Shown here piece after piece: positions 1 to 8,674 of a DNA stretch of 64,000 nt (positions are counted from its first letter, which is position 1; each line of letters opens with the position of its first letter). The notes beneath the pieces were generated by a model, which did no database searches, had not been told where the DNA came from, and worked only from the letters and a program-made list of their open reading frames with translations. The position numbers and the translations under genes were made by a program. The DNA lies in assembly GCA_963666825.2 (NCBI GenBank), contig OY763044.2:2728001-2792000 (forward strand), in the 5' to 3' direction. This DNA comes from Saccharicrinis sp963666825. GTDB lineage: Bacteria; Bacteroidota; Bacteroidia; Bacteroidales; Marinilabiliaceae.

Positions 1-1453
1 AGGAACATATCCATTTTCTAAATAAAAGTCATTTTCAGTACGTATTTTATTGCTTTTTTCAGGTGTTGTAGCCGACTTAATCATGGCTTCATAAGCTGTT
101 TCTACATCAAAATCTTTTAATCCTCGTAAATATGTATCTACAATCACCGGAAATGAAGGATCACCATTCATTGTATAAGTCTCGGTACTATTCAATTCCC
201 ATTTGGGCAACCAACCACTTTCTTTATACATATCCACCATTGAACGTACCATATCCAGTTGTTGATCAGGATATACCAAGCTCATTAATGGATGAAAATT
301 TCTGTATGTATCCCATAAAGAGAAAATAGTATAACGATTTCTATCTTTTACTTCTCCTACTCCATAAGTCTCCATTAATGGATATTGACCATTGGCATCA
401 TTAAGTATGTTTGGATGAATTTGCATGTGATACAAAGCTGTATAAAAAACAGTTTTTTGATCAGATGTTCCTCCTTCAACCTTGATTCTTGATAATGCTG
501 ATTCCCATTGATCTTCGGCTTGTGTTCTTGTGGCATCAAAATCAAAACCTAAAGATTCATATTCCAGGTTTTGACGGGCATTTTCAACACTAACATATGA
601 AACACCAACTTCAACCATTACATCTTCTCCATCTTGAGTATCAAATGAAAAATATGCTCCTATGCTATCTCCGGATACCGGGTATTGAAAGTTTTCGTAG
701 AATTTAAATTTGCCTGATGTACTTGACCAGTCTTTTTCGGCTTGCATTGCAGGCATCTTTTTAAATACACCAAAGTTTGAGGCCTTTTTACTAAAGCGAG
801 CCACAAAATAAACAGGTCGTTCTGAATGACCATGATAACAGAAATTACCAGTCATTCGATAACCTTCAACCTCTTTATCATTAACCACCTTAACGTAAGC
901 CCCACTTTCGTTGGTTAAGCTATTACCTAAATCAATTAATATATTTGACTGTCCCTTAGGAAAAGTAAAACGACTTAATCCTGTTCTTGGTGTTGCTGTT
1001 ACTTCTGCCCTAACGCCGTATTTATCTAAATCACAAGTATAATAACCAGGATTTGCCTTTTCATTAGACATTACAGCACCATATTCTTTAATGTTTGCAT
1101 TAACATCTCCTGTTGTAGGCATCACTATGATTACACCTAAATCAGGACAACCCACACCACTCATATTCACATGCGAAAATCCAGTTAAGAATTTATTATC
1201 TGCAGTATAAGGAGTTGACCACCATCTGGCATCTTTATCGTATTTGTTTATATCTGATCCTGTAACATTAAATGGAACAACAGAAACCATCCCTTGAGGA
1301 ACAACGGCACCCGGGTTTGTAGTTCCAAAGTTTGTGGTTCCTATAAATGGATTTACATAATCAATATATTTCTGTGCATTAGAGAACTGATTCACTAATC
1401 CCAAAAATAGTAATGTATATATAATTGTAAGTTTCTGCCTTTTATACGTCATC
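1..1453 (-). CDS. GH92 alpha-mannosidase, C-terminus cut by window edge
   Basis: The frame is open from an ATG at 1453 to the left edge, about 484 codons, so the C-terminal part with the GH92 catalytic acid region is missing. The N-terminus is a signal peptide (MTYKRQKLTIIYTLLFLGL..NAQ), followed by the GH92 opening YIDYVNPFIGTTNFGTTNPGA. Further family landmarks are FSHVNMSGVGCPDLG, YTIFSLWDTYRNFHPL, and ESGWLPKWELNSTETYTMNGD near the end of the visible part. GH92 enzymes are calcium-dependent inverting exo-alpha-mannosidases. The substrate linkage cannot be judged without the missing half. The gene follows the GH92 gene at 1529-3841 after 75 bases, so the two are probably co-transcribed. 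Export to periplasm or outer membrane is inferred from the signal peptide. Confidence 0.93.
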
Positions 1454-1528
1454 TTATTAATCCTTCTATTTATTAATAATTCTAAGCTGTAAAATTCCTT
1501 TATCCTTGCTTCCTTGTCCTTTCTCCAA

Positions 1529-3841
1529 TTACTTTTGTAATTCTATTGTCATTGAATAAGGAACATCATTTTTTGTTACACCTCTTTTTTCATTTGGAAC
1601 ATCAGACATCTCAATTTCTATTTGTCCTCCTTTTAATAACTCTTCATGGGTGTAATAGTTTCTGTCAAGCATTTCACCATTGAAACTAATGCTATTCACA
1701 TAAACATTTTTTGCGCTGTTATTTTGAGCTTCGATAACTAAGTGATTGCCATTTTCAAGTTCAATAGTTGCTCTGTCGAATAATGGAGAACCGATAACAT
1801 ATTGATCTGATCCCGGACAAACAGGATAGAATCCTAAAGAACTAAACACATACCAAGCTGAAGTTTGTCCGTTGTCTTCATCACCACAATAACCATCAGG
1901 ATTTGGAGTATATAATTTATTCATCACTTCACGAACCCTTTGCTGTGTTTTCCATGGTTGACCAGCATAATTATACAGGTATAACATATGTTGAATTGGC
2001 TGATTACCATGAGCATAATTACCCATATTTACAATTTGCATTTCACGGATTTCATGAATTGTAAATCCATAATACGAGTTGTCAAAAATTGGAGGAAGAT
2101 TAAACACAGTATCTAACTTCTCTACAAATTTATCATTGCCTCCCATTAAGTTTATTAAACCTTCAACATCCTGAAATACGCTCCATGTATAATGAATACT
2201 GTTCCCTTCTGTAAACGCATCACCCCATTTTAATGGATTGAAAGGAGATTGGAAATTACCATCCTTATTTTTACCTCTCATCCATCCTGATTCTTTATCA
2301 AACACATTTACATAGTTTCTTGCTCTCTTCTCAAACAAGTCTATTTCTTCCTGAGGTCTGTTAAGTGCCTTAGCTAATTTCCAGATACAAAAATCAGCAT
2401 AAGCATACTCCAATGTTCTGGCAGTATTTTCATTGATATCAACATCATAAGGAACATATCCTAACTCGTTATAAAAATCATAACCAAATCTACCTACAGA
2501 GTTTACCGTTGGGTGAACATTTTGTGTGTTTTTTAAGATAGCCTCATATAGTTTATTTATATCATATCCTTTGATTCCTTTTAAATATGCATCAGCAATT
2601 AGCGATGCGGAGTTTGAACCAATCATACATCCTCTGTGACCAGGACTAGCCCATTCAGGTAACCATCCGCTCTCTTCATAAGCATTCACAAGACCCTCCA
2701 TAATATGAGAATCCAATTCAGGATACATTAATGTGAAGTATGGGAAAACAGCTCTGAAAGTATCCCAGAAACCATTGTCGGTAAACATATACCCATCTTC
2801 AACTTTTCCATTATAAGGACTGTAATGCACAATCTTTTCTTGATCATTGATTTCGTAGAACTTACGTGGAAATAACAATACTCGGTATAATGTTGAATAG
2901 AAAGTACGAATATGATCCACATTATCTCCTTCTACTTTAATTCGTCCCAATTCTTTATTCCATATTGCATATCCATCATGCTTAACTTTTTCAAAGTCTT
3001 GCGATCCAATTTCCTTTGCTAAATTTAATTCTGCTTGTTCAGGACTAATAAATGAAGACGCCACTTTCACATGTACTTTTTCACCCTTTTTAGTCTTAAA
3101 ACCGACAACAGCTCCTACGTGATCAGCTTCATTAAATACAGAGTTTTTATCCAGTTTATTATCTTTCCAGGTATGAGTTACTTCAAAGTCTTTATCAAAC
3201 TCAGCAACAAAATAGTTACAGAAGTTATCCGGCACTCCCCCGTGATTGTTTTTACAATAACCAATGATCTTACGTTCCTTAGGTAATAGCTTTACCATTG
3301 AACCACCGGCAAAACCATCTAACAAAATATATGATTCGTCATTTTCAGGAAATGTAAATTGAAAATAAGCAGCACGTTCAGTTGGAGTAAACTCAACTTT
3401 AGTATCATAATCGGCTAAGTAAACACTATAATAGTGAGGCTTTACTTCTTCTGCTTTATGTGAGAACCAAGATGCTCTTTCTTCTTCATTAATCTTTAAT
3501 TCACCTGTTACAGCCATTAATGAGAATGCAGCATAATCATTTATCCATGGACTAGGCTGATGAGTTTGTTTAAATCCGGTAATTTTATGATCCTGGTATT
3601 TATAAGTCCAGCCATCCCCAAAATTAGCAGTCATTGGAGTCCAGAAATTCATTCCCCACGGACGAGCTATTGCTGGATAGGTATTACCATTGGACAGCAA
3701 AAATTCAGATTCAGTTCCCATCAATGGATTTACATATGAAACATAATCTTCATTACCTTTTTTACCATCTTTATGCACAGTATCACAAGCAATTAAGGTA
3801 ACAAAAAACAGTATTAATGTAAATTCTAAAGCCTTCTTCAT
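1529..3841 (-). CDS. GH92 family exo-alpha-mannosidase lipoprotein
   Basis: The 770-residue product has a lipoprotein signal (LIACD, Cys19), so it is probably lipid-anchored. GH92 landmarks occur in order: YVSYVNPLMGTESEF, ITGFKQTHQPSPW, GFWDTFRAVFPYF, ESGWLPEWASPG, FTEGNSIHYTWSVFQD (acid region) and DEDNGQTSAWYVFSSLGFYPV near the C-terminus. GH92 proteins trim terminal alpha-mannose by inversion with calcium. Two places differ from the GH92 at 46604-48874. The segment GNEPSHH is GNQPIQH here, and HGSETDCMVG is HRGCMIGSNS. Both lie in loops near the substrate, so a different linkage preference is likely. It is the first gene of a minus-strand pair with the truncated GH92 and is divergent from the AraC-type regulator, its most likely controller. 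Confidence 0.95.
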   Translation of the reverse strand: MKKALEFTLILFFVTLIACDTVHKDGKKGNEDYVSYVNPLMGTESEFLLSNGNTYPAIARPWGMNFWTPMTANFGDGWTYKYQDHKITGFKQTHQPSPWINDYAAFSLMAVTGELKINEEERASWFSHKAEEVKPHYYSVYLADYDTKVEFTPTERAAYFQFTFPENDESYILLDGFAGGSMVKLLPKERKIIGYCKNNHGGVPDNFCNYFVAEFDKDFEVTHTWKDNKLDKNSVFNEADHVGAVVGFKTKKGEKVHVKVASSFISPEQAELNLAKEIGSQDFEKVKHDGYAIWNKELGRIKVEGDNVDHIRTFYSTLYRVLLFPRKFYEINDQEKIVHYSPYNGKVEDGYMFTDNGFWDTFRAVFPYFTLMYPELDSHIMEGLVNAYEESGWLPEWASPGHRGCMIGSNSASLIADAYLKGIKGYDINKLYEAILKNTQNVHPTVNSVGRFGYDFYNELGYVPYDVDINENTARTLEYAYADFCIWKLAKALNRPQEEIDLFEKRARNYVNVFDKESGWMRGKNKDGNFQSPFNPLKWGDAFTEGNSIHYTWSVFQDVEGLINLMGGNDKFVEKLDTVFNLPPIFDNSYYGFTIHEIREMQIVNMGNYAHGNQPIQHMLYLYNYAGQPWKTQQRVREVMNKLYTPNPDGYCGDEDNGQTSAWYVFSSLGFYPVCPGSDQYVIGSPLFDRATIELENGNHLVIEAQNNSAKNVYVNSISFNGEMLDRNYYTHEELLKGGQIEIEMSDVPNEKRGVTKNDVPYSMTIELQK

Positions 3842-4234
3842 TATTTTATGTTGTTTTTGATTTGACTACTCTTCAACCAAGATTAAAAACAATCAGCTAA
3901 ACCACTGATATACTTAACAATAAACCTTCATGGATAAAATCCAAAATAACATCATTTATTACATTTTAAAAGTATACTTAAACAACAAATAGTGCAAGTT
4001 GATGTATTGTATCAAAACTGATATTTATTATTCTAATCCGTTGTATTAGTATTAAAGAACCTAAAGCCTTATAACAGTGTATTAAAAAATAATAAAATTT
4101 AGCAAACAATAATATAGTGTTAACTGTATTAATAATATGTATTAAAAAATTAATACTTTTGAATTGGTAAAAGATGCGAAGAGCATAACTCAAGCATTAT
4201 TTTATTTATAAACGGTAATTATAAAACAAAAACA
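3842..4234. other. intergenic region between divergent GH92 and AraC-type genes
   Basis: This is 393 bases of very AT-rich DNA with no convincing gene. A short minus-strand frame inside it has no family resemblance. It must hold the promoters of both flanking genes. A plus-strand -7 box is listed separately. I found no clean TAnnTTTG on the minus strand for the GH92 gene. Confidence 0.6.
4154..4161 (+). promoter_or_regulatory. candidate -7 box of AraC-type gene
   Basis: TACTTTTG matches the Bacteroidota -7 consensus TAnnTTTG and lies about 74 bases before the start codon at 4235. No good TTTG is found 20 bases upstream, so this is a half-match only. Confidence 0.4.
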
Positions 4235-5083
4235 ATGTCTAGGGAGAAGATTAGAATTAGTTTGCCATCCTTTTTACTTGAACCTAATGATGTTTTCCAC
4301 TTAGTAAGAAGAACCATTACCTCGGAAGAAAATCTGGATTATCATGATCATGACTACGCTGAGATTTTCTGGATTAAAGAAGGTTCTGGTGTTCATTACA
4401 TAAATGATGAAAAACACACTATAGAAAAAGGAACGCTTTGTTTAATCCGCCCTAATGATACACATACCTTTGTTTCTACCGGAAACAATACAGGATTGGT
4501 TGTTACAAACATTGCCTTTTACCTTGAAAGTTTGAATCTGTTTAAAGACCGATATTTTCCAGATAGTGATGAGTTATTCTGGACTACTGAGAAAATGCCC
4601 TATATGGTAAAACTTAATACGGATCAGCTTAACGAACTGGAATCTATTACGGATTATATATTATCCAAGAAACACGACTTTTTCCATTTGGATATTATGA
4701 TTCTTCAGATATTCAGAATGCTTACTGAATCATTCGGAGATAATGCGCAAAGTATTCCACACTGGTTAGCTTTAGCTTTAAAGCAATATAACTCACCTCA
4801 ATTATTCAGAGATGGTGTTCCAGGCTTTGTTGCTCTGACTAACAGAACTACTGACCACGTTAATAAGGTTATCAAACAGTGTTTGAATCAGACCTTAACA
4901 GAAACTGTTACTAAAATAAAAATTAACTATGCGGCTCAAAGGTTAACGATGACCAATGTTCCCATTAAAATCATTTGCTTTAACTGCGGATTCAACTCAA
5001 TAGGTCATTTTTATAAGATCTTTAAAAAATATAACGGAATGACTCCAAATGATTACCGGGCAATTAACCATAAAGTATTTTAA
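4235..5083 (+). CDS. AraC family transcriptional regulator with cupin sensor
   Basis: The product has 282 residues. Residues 1-110 form a cupin-type ligand-binding domain; YHDHDYAEIFWIKEGSG is the typical His-rich first cupin strand. The AraC-type double helix-turn-helix is at about 190-278, with the signature ICFNCGFNSIGHFYKIFKKYNGMTPNDYR at its end. It lacks a signal peptide and is cytoplasmic. AraC/cupin proteins usually sense a sugar or sugar phosphate and activate neighbouring catabolic genes. Its divergent arrangement with the GH92 pair makes those genes the likely targets. It is followed by a hairpin terminator, which separates it from the next regulator gene. Confidence 0.9.
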   Translation: MSREKIRISLPSFLLEPNDVFHLVRRTITSEENLDYHDHDYAEIFWIKEGSGVHYINDEKHTIEKGTLCLIRPNDTHTFVSTGNNTGLVVTNIAFYLESLNLFKDRYFPDSDELFWTTEKMPYMVKLNTDQLNELESITDYILSKKHDFFHLDIMILQIFRMLTESFGDNAQSIPHWLALALKQYNSPQLFRDGVPGFVALTNRTTDHVNKVIKQCLNQTLTETVTKIKINYAAQRLTMTNVPIKIICFNCGFNSIGHFYKIFKKYNGMTPNDYRAINHKVF

Positions 5084-5126
5084 TCAGCTCATCATTTGCA
5101 TCTTACTATCCACTGAGATATACATT

Positions 5127-5160
5127 GAATAAGATATATTTTATATCTTATTCTTTTTTT
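5127..5160 (+). terminator. rho-independent terminator after AraC-type gene
   Basis: A 12-base-pair AT-rich stem (GAATAAGATATA at 5127-5138 and TATATCTTATTC at 5142-5153) has a 3-base loop and seven T's directly after it. The T tract is on the plus strand, matching the gene that ends at 5083. Confidence 0.8.
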
Positions 5161-5199
5161 AGTATATATATTCTTTTTGCGTGCTGACTAATACCGCTT

Positions 5200-6810
5200 A
5201 TGAAACTTCATCTAAAAGCTATTTTAATTTTTCTAACTCTCCTATTCTCATCTTGGTGTTATGGGCAGCTCAATCCTACTTTATTAGAAAAAGTAAAACA
5301 ACTTGAGCAGTTTTATTCTCAACGTAAAGTATTTGACGAACAAAAGAATACTGAAATTAATCTCTTAAAAGAAAAGATATTAAATAATGAATTGACTGAT
5401 TTAGATAAATATGAATTATACAAATCACTGTACCTTCAATATTTTTCGTTTAAAAACACAGAGGCATATCGTTGTACCCAATCAATGTTAAACCTGGCTA
5501 TTAAAATTAATGACAAGAACATTATAACTGAATCTAAACTTTGTAAAGCAGAAATATTATTATGCTCCGGTCTTTTTAATGAAACATTAGATGTATTAAA
5601 TGATATTCAACTTAAACCAGAGAGTAAACTAAAAGGTGAATACTATAAAATCAAAGCCAGATTATATGGTGACCTTAAGATTTACAACAGTCTTCCTGAT
5701 TACAATCAAAAATATACCAAATTAAATGAATTATACTCGGATTCTTTAACGATGGTTGTTGACTCCAATAGTACTGAATATATAATGGCCTATACATTTA
5801 AGCTCAAAGACATTCAGGATATAAAAAGAGCAATAGCTAAATGTAAAAACACACTTAGTAAAAACCAAACAAGCAATCACGAAAAGGCTATGCTTTATTC
5901 ATGTATGGCCTGGTGTGCTGAACAAATAAACAACACTAACGACCAGATAGAATACCTATTAAAAAGTATTGAATTTGACATCAAATCATCAACCTACGAA
6001 ACAACATCAAGCAGAGTTTTAGCACAGCTTTTAGTACAGTATAAAGAGATTGAATTAGCTCATAAATTTGCTGTGTATGCTATTGAGGATGCCGAGTTTT
6101 ATGGAGCAATTCAACGAAAAGCTGAAATCACGCCTATTATTCCTATTATTGAAGAACAGTTATTGGAATTACAAGAGTTTAAAACAAATGCAATACTTGG
6201 TATTTCTTTATTTATTTTAATAAGCCTGATTGTAATTATATACCTTTGGGTAAGATTATTTAAACAACATTCTAAATTAAAGCTTGCTCAAATTGACATA
6301 AAAGAAAAGAATGAGCTTCTTTCAAAACAAAATTCAAAATTAACAGAGTCAAATATATTCAAGGAAGAGTACCTTACAAACTATTTTGAGTTGAGCACTG
6401 TCTACTTTCACGAGATGGAGCATATGCAGAATAAAATAAAGAGCTTATTACTTCAGAAAAAATACTCCGGTATAGAGAAGTTTATTAACGACAGTGGTCC
6501 AAAGGAAGATAAAGAGAAGATGTTCGAACGCTTTGACAAGCTATTCCTGAACTTGTTTCCTAATTTCTTACCAGAAATAAATAAAATACTTAATGAACCA
6601 ATTGCTGAAGAGGATATGAATAAGCTATCTTCTGAAATGAGGGTTTTTGCTTTGAACAGATTAGGAATAACAAATACAGACAGAATTGCTTCAATACTTG
6701 GGGTATCTAGAAATACTATTTACACCTACAGAAATCGTATTAAATCTAAAACAGATTTAAAACCAGAGGAATTTGATGAATTCATTTTATCGATTCCTTC
6801 ATACATTTAA
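5200..6810 (+). CDS. membrane-anchored DUF6377-type transcriptional regulator
   Basis: The product has 536 residues. There is a signal peptide (1-23), a helical TPR-like region facing the periplasm (about 28-320), one membrane helix (about 329-352), a coiled-coil linker (355-395) and a cytoplasmic C-terminal part. The segment FDKLFLNLFPNFLPEINKIL, then SSEMRVFALNRLGITNTDRIASILGVSRNTIYTYRNRIK, is the hallmark of DUF6377 proteins with a LuxR-like helix-turn-helix (about 475-520). Such proteins sit beside SusC/SusD genes in Bacteroidota and are thought to sense ligand outside and bind DNA inside with a single chain. This naming rests on pattern recognition. It is convergent with the SusC/SusD operon ending at 7073, the nearest plausible target. 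Confidence 0.85.
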   Translation: MKLHLKAILIFLTLLFSSWCYGQLNPTLLEKVKQLEQFYSQRKVFDEQKNTEINLLKEKILNNELTDLDKYELYKSLYLQYFSFKNTEAYRCTQSMLNLAIKINDKNIITESKLCKAEILLCSGLFNETLDVLNDIQLKPESKLKGEYYKIKARLYGDLKIYNSLPDYNQKYTKLNELYSDSLTMVVDSNSTEYIMAYTFKLKDIQDIKRAIAKCKNTLSKNQTSNHEKAMLYSCMAWCAEQINNTNDQIEYLLKSIEFDIKSSTYETTSSRVLAQLLVQYKEIELAHKFAVYAIEDAEFYGAIQRKAEITPIIPIIEEQLLELQEFKTNAILGISLFILISLIVIIYLWVRLFKQHSKLKLAQIDIKEKNELLSKQNSKLTESNIFKEEYLTNYFELSTVYFHEMEHMQNKIKSLLLQKKYSGIEKFINDSGPKEDKEKMFERFDKLFLNLFPNFLPEINKILNEPIAEEDMNKLSSEMRVFALNRLGITNTDRIASILGVSRNTIYTYRNRIKSKTDLKPEEFDEFILSIPSYI

Positions 6811-6927
6811 GCACCTTTAATGATTTGCTTTACTTCTACAATTCATAAAGTAGTTATAAATTATCTGTAGATTTCTATTATCAGGGAAATAAGAAAATAC
6901 ATAGATTCTTTTTTGTAATATTTTACT

Positions 6928-6958
6928 ACAAAAGACTTCTCTAATCGGAAGTCTCTTT
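6928..6958. terminator. bidirectional hairpin between convergent genes
   Basis: AGACTTC (6933-6939) and GAAGTCT (6948-6954) form a 7-base-pair stem with an 8-base loop. Short T-rich tails exist on both strands (CTTTT on plus, TTTTG on minus). It lies between the regulator ending at 6810 and the SusD gene ending at 7073, and most likely stops the regulator transcript. Confidence 0.5.
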
Positions 6959-6979
6959 TCTATATACATATTCATAAAT

Positions 6980-7021
6980 CTATAAAAGAAAACAGGGAAC
7001 AACAAAATTTGCTGTCCCCTG
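6980..7021 (-). terminator. strong terminator of the transglutaminase-SusC-SusD operon
   Basis: On the minus strand, CAGGGGACAGCAAA pairs with TTTGTTGTTCCCTG (two G-U pairs) and is followed by TTTTCTTTT. The wobble pairs only form in the minus-strand RNA, so the orientation is clear. It lies about 50 bases after the SusD stop codon. Confidence 0.85.
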
Positions 7022-7072
7022 CCTTTACATAGTATGAATACCTAATTATTTTAGGAAATTAAGTCACATTGC

Positions 7073-8656
7073 TTAGTCAACATCCCAGAAAATCTTAGTA
7101 TCTCTGGTATCTTCACTTTGAACTGATGTATAATTATCAGCGTTATAAGATTTCTCATCTTCAGGATATAGTAATCTTGTAGGAGGAGTTTCGTAACCAC
7201 TCTTAGTATCATCCTCGAAGTTTAAAGCAGGATAACCTGTTCTTCTATATTCTGACCAAGCTTCAATTGATTGTAAAAATCCTAAGTGTAACCACTTTTG
7301 ATCATAAATCATTTCTAATTGCTCAGTAGTTGATTTAGAAGCAAAATCTAGAGTTGAAACGAAATCAGTTACAACTGTTGATCCTGGATAAGTTTCTGTA
7401 GTTAAACCTGAAGTATTTAAATTATTTAAATAATAATAAAACTCAACAGATTGCTTAACACCTGCTTCGAATGCAGTTTGAGCATCACCTAATCCCCATC
7501 TTTCATAAGCTTCAGCTTTTAAGAAGTTAACTTCTGATGCAGTAATAACAATACCCGGTAATGCAGAGTTACTAATAAATGTAGCTGAATCCAGAATAGA
7601 ATAATACATGTAATTTGCATCTGTTTCTGACTCATCCCAAGTTACAGGCATAGCAGCAAACTCTTCGTTCTGAACAAATACTCCGTCTACTGTTTCACCA
7701 TATTTATCAAACATAACCGGAATACGTGGATCATCATAAGGCTTCATCACTGTGTTTAACATGTAATCAGGCGCATAATGTCCATTTACTTCAGTAAGTG
7801 CAGACTGTAAAGTGTTAACATAATCAGTTAATGGCTCTAATAAGATATCTGTACTTGAAACAGAATACTCACCATTCATATCACCATCCACTAAAGGATA
7901 AGCACTACTATTGTTTAACATTGTAGTTACAGCAGCTTTAGCAGTTGATTCATCATAATTAGAAATACGCATTAACAAACGTAATCTTAATGAGTTAGCA
8001 TATTTCTGCCAACGCTCAACATCTCCGCTGATTAAAATATCATATTTAGAGAATGTAGCATCTGTAGAAGCACTTGCAAAATATGTTGCAGCTTCATCTA
8101 ATTCTGAAATAAATTGAGTATAAAGAGATACCTGATCATCATATTTAGCATTTTCAATAGTACTTGAAGTAATCAAGCTACCTACTTCGCTATAAGGAAT
8201 ATCTCCCCATAAGTCAACCATTTTAGAAGCACAGTCAATAACAAATACTTTTGCAGCATACATAAATACATCAGCGCTTGCTTTTTCATCATCAGAAAGT
8301 GCATCATAAGCAGTTTCCATTGCACGATAAACACCTAACGGACCACTACCATTACTGTTTAAGTAAAAGCTATTCCAATATTGTTGAGTATAACTTGTAC
8401 TAGCCTGATATTTTCCAATTGAATTTGTATAGAAATTTGTTTGTGAAAATACACCTGAGTTGATCAACAACATAGTTCTAACGTTCCAATAACTTGGACG
8501 TACACGATCATGATTTAACATTCCTGTAAAAAAGGCAGGAATACTTGAATCTGTGGCCTTCTCCGGATTGGTATATTTACTAACCAAATCATCTTTACAT
8601 GAAGTGAACACGGTAAAGAAAACCAGAATATATAAAATATAATTTTTTACTTTCAT
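7073..8656 (-). CDS. SusD/RagB family glycan-binding lipoprotein (SusD-like_2 type)
   Basis: The 527-residue product has a lipoprotein signal (VFFTVFTSCKDD, Cys20). The body has features of the SusD-like_2 group: an early helical region (YRAMETAYDALSDDEK), KVFVIDCASKMVDLWGDIPYSE, WQKYANSLRLRLLMRIS, ITASEVNFLKAEAYERWGLG and a C-terminal WLHLGFLQSIEAWSEYRRTGYP. SusD proteins sit on the cell surface as the lid of the SusC channel and capture the oligosaccharide. The gene starts 18 bases after the SusC stop and is the last gene of its operon. The ligand cannot be read from the sequence. Confidence 0.93.
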   Translation of the reverse strand: MKVKNYILYILVFFTVFTSCKDDLVSKYTNPEKATDSSIPAFFTGMLNHDRVRPSYWNVRTMLLINSGVFSQTNFYTNSIGKYQASTSYTQQYWNSFYLNSNGSGPLGVYRAMETAYDALSDDEKASADVFMYAAKVFVIDCASKMVDLWGDIPYSEVGSLITSSTIENAKYDDQVSLYTQFISELDEAATYFASASTDATFSKYDILISGDVERWQKYANSLRLRLLMRISNYDESTAKAAVTTMLNNSSAYPLVDGDMNGEYSVSSTDILLEPLTDYVNTLQSALTEVNGHYAPDYMLNTVMKPYDDPRIPVMFDKYGETVDGVFVQNEEFAAMPVTWDESETDANYMYYSILDSATFISNSALPGIVITASEVNFLKAEAYERWGLGDAQTAFEAGVKQSVEFYYYLNNLNTSGLTTETYPGSTVVTDFVSTLDFASKSTTEQLEMIYDQKWLHLGFLQSIEAWSEYRRTGYPALNFEDDTKSGYETPPTRLLYPEDEKSYNADNYTSVQSEDTRDTKIFWDVD

Positions 8657-8674
8657 AATATTAATTGATTAAGG

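Noticed and set aside
3978..4193. 71-codon minus-strand frame between GH92 and AraC-type genes
   Set aside because: AT-rich, low complexity, in the promoter region of both genes, no recognisable domain.
6817..7005. 62-codon minus-strand frame after the DUF6377-type gene
   Set aside because: It spans the terminator hairpins at 6928-6958 and 6980-7021 and has no protein-like pattern.
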